A DNA stretch of 64,000 nucleotides from Campylobacter lari (lineage in GTDB: Bacteria > Campylobacterota > Campylobacteria > Campylobacterales > Campylobacteraceae), in NCBI RefSeq assembly GCF_900638335.1, contig NZ_LR134508.1, positions 1 to 64,000 of the forward strand, read 5' to 3'. Every line of letters starts with the position of its first letter. The first letter of the stretch is position 1. The notes beneath the pieces are model-generated. The model searched no databases, had not been told where the DNA came from, and saw only the letters and a list, made by a program, of their open reading frames with translations. Position numbers and translations under genes: made by a program. Below, piece after piece: positions 63,001 through 64,000 of the stretch.

Positions 63001-64000
63001 GGTGCTGATGGTGGTTTAGGTGATGGGGCTGATCATAAATACAATCAAGGCTCTACTAATAAAATTACTTCAGGCGATGGTGGTGCTGGTGGAAGAGGTG
63101 GTGATGCTATAGCTATAGCCGCTTTTTCTAGTAAAGCAAGTTCAAATATCAATCTAGATGCTAATATAAATATAAAAACTAAATCAGGCAAAGGTGGTCA
63201 AGCAGGAACAGTAGGAAATATCCACAATGCTACTGTAATTAACAAAGATAGCAAATACACACAATCAGCTTGGGGAACTCAATACTTAGATGGTTTAGAT
63301 GGAGCATCTTATGCTTTAGGTTTAGTTGCTATAAATGGAGGAGTTTTAAATATCACTAGCTCTAATGATAGTGTTAAAAATATACATGTTGAATCTAGTA
63401 CCAATTCAGATGATAAAAGTAACTTAGTAGCTTATAGTCTTTATGCTAGTAATAATTCTTTAATTAGTGTAGGAACTAGTTTAAATTTAAGTGCTAAAGT
63501 AGAACAAGGCATTGGAGATAATAATAGCTCTAAGGCTTATGGTGCTTATTTGGAAAATTCTAAATTATACTTTGGTGCTTTAGAAGAAAATAAACTTAAA
63601 TCTATGCAAGATTATAGAAAAATCAGTACAGATAAATTTACTTTAAAAGGCGATGCTACTTTTGGTTTTTATACGGATTTAAAAAACAATAAAGGAGATA
63701 GCATTGAAATTACTAAAGAATTAGATTTTAGTGATATTAAAAACTTTAAAATAGAAATACTAGATGATGCTGGAATTTTCTTCACTTATGAAAACCCTAT
63801 TTCTCAAACTATTACAGGCGATCATACCTTAGTAGATCTTAGTCAAATCACTGATAAAAATAAATTTAAACTAGAAGGTTATTTACAAGCTTCTAATACA
63901 ACGGTCACTAAAGATCAAGGTGCTATAAGATACTATATCACCCCTACTATTACCCAAGATGATAAAACAGGTAATATAGACTTAGAAAAAATAGAAGTTG
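60026..64000 (+). CDS. large glycine-rich surface protein, probable autotransporter, frame broken, 3' end outside window
   Basis: The N-terminus (60026-60210) encodes a long signal-like region: start, G9 tract, then IKLSLVLASLLFTSNPLTTNEIFAQDITLSGG. After about 60210 the protein continues in the -1 frame (QGQNNPGAASPGGQGGNGG, codon start 60214), which stays open to the last base of the window, about 1260 codons. That part is rich in GGxGGN blocks and beta-helix-like strands, typical of type V-secreted passengers. Inserting one base near 60210 (GCTGGTTATCAAGG) joins the two. So it is either an off phase, a young pseudogene or a sequencing error. The C-terminal barrel is not in the window, so the autotransporter call is inferred. 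Confidence 0.65.
60056..60064 (+). repeat. homopolymeric G9 in the coding start of the surface protein
   Basis: Nine G, ten codons after the ATG. With G9 the signal peptide is in frame with ATG 60026; with G8 or G10 stop codons follow within about 25 nt. It is therefore a classic translational phase switch, currently on for the signal peptide segment. Confidence 0.85.

Overview
This window is a low-GC epsilonproteobacterial chromosome that starts at the first base of dnaA. Gene content and order (dnaA-dnaN-gyrB, sorAB, xth-eptC-dgkA-pyrC, thrS-infC-ctsM, ksgA-rlmN, znuABC) are those of thermophilic Campylobacter. A complete urease cluster between gyrB and the sulfite oxidase genes points to the Campylobacter lari group, specifically a urease-positive (UPTC-like) strain. 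The species call is inference from gene content, not from alignment.

Layout. 1-4857: replication start (dnaA, a probable oriC in the dnaA-dnaN gap, dnaN, gyrB). 4857-7149: an accessory patch directly abutting gyrB, with an adenine methyltransferase, a probable GIY-YIG restriction endonuclease, an internally deleted adenosine deaminase remnant and a P-loop kinase. 7197-12064: urease ureA-ureB-ureE-ureF-ureG-ureH; then queF. 12666-14936: sulfite dehydrogenase (sorAB) and an outer membrane protein. 14946-38569: mostly core metabolism and translation (thyX, pyrG, recJ, prfA, rpsT, RNase J, ksgA, rlmN, purB, nrdA, an OPT transporter, uppP, thrS, infC) and an orphan adenine methyltransferase of the CtsM type linked to DNA uptake. 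38566-43710: an accessory island of mostly unrecognised genes. 43860-59861: rpmI-rplT, a secreted ATP-dependent DNA ligase, zinc ABC transporter, paired TM2 proteins, the eptC-dgkA-HTH-pyrC operon, xth, mntP, tRNA-Glu, a DUF285 repeat protein, nrdDG, sodB and a dicarboxylate transporter. 60026-64000: the start of a very large glycine-rich, probably autotransported surface protein that runs off the window.

The most interesting region is 38566-43480. Six tightly packed minus-strand genes (YkgJ-type cysteine cluster protein, glycine-rich membrane protein, coiled-coil membrane protein with a tandem duplication, cysteine-rich zinc-ribbon-like protein, small helical protein, WYL-domain regulator) sit behind one promoter. 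Its -35 (TTGACA) and -10 (TATAAT) are both perfect consensus, but the spacer contains a run of ten G and is 20 nt long. Loss of about three G would restore the 17-nt optimum, so the whole operon looks transcriptionally phase variable. WYL regulators often accompany defence loci; a defence or surface-stress role is only a hypothesis.

A second phase-variable candidate is the large surface protein: G9 lies between its start codon and signal peptide, and a separate -1 frame break near 60210 separates the signal peptide from an open frame of about 1260 codons. The patch after gyrB, the urease cluster and the two G/C tracts mark the variable parts of an otherwise conserved chromosome.
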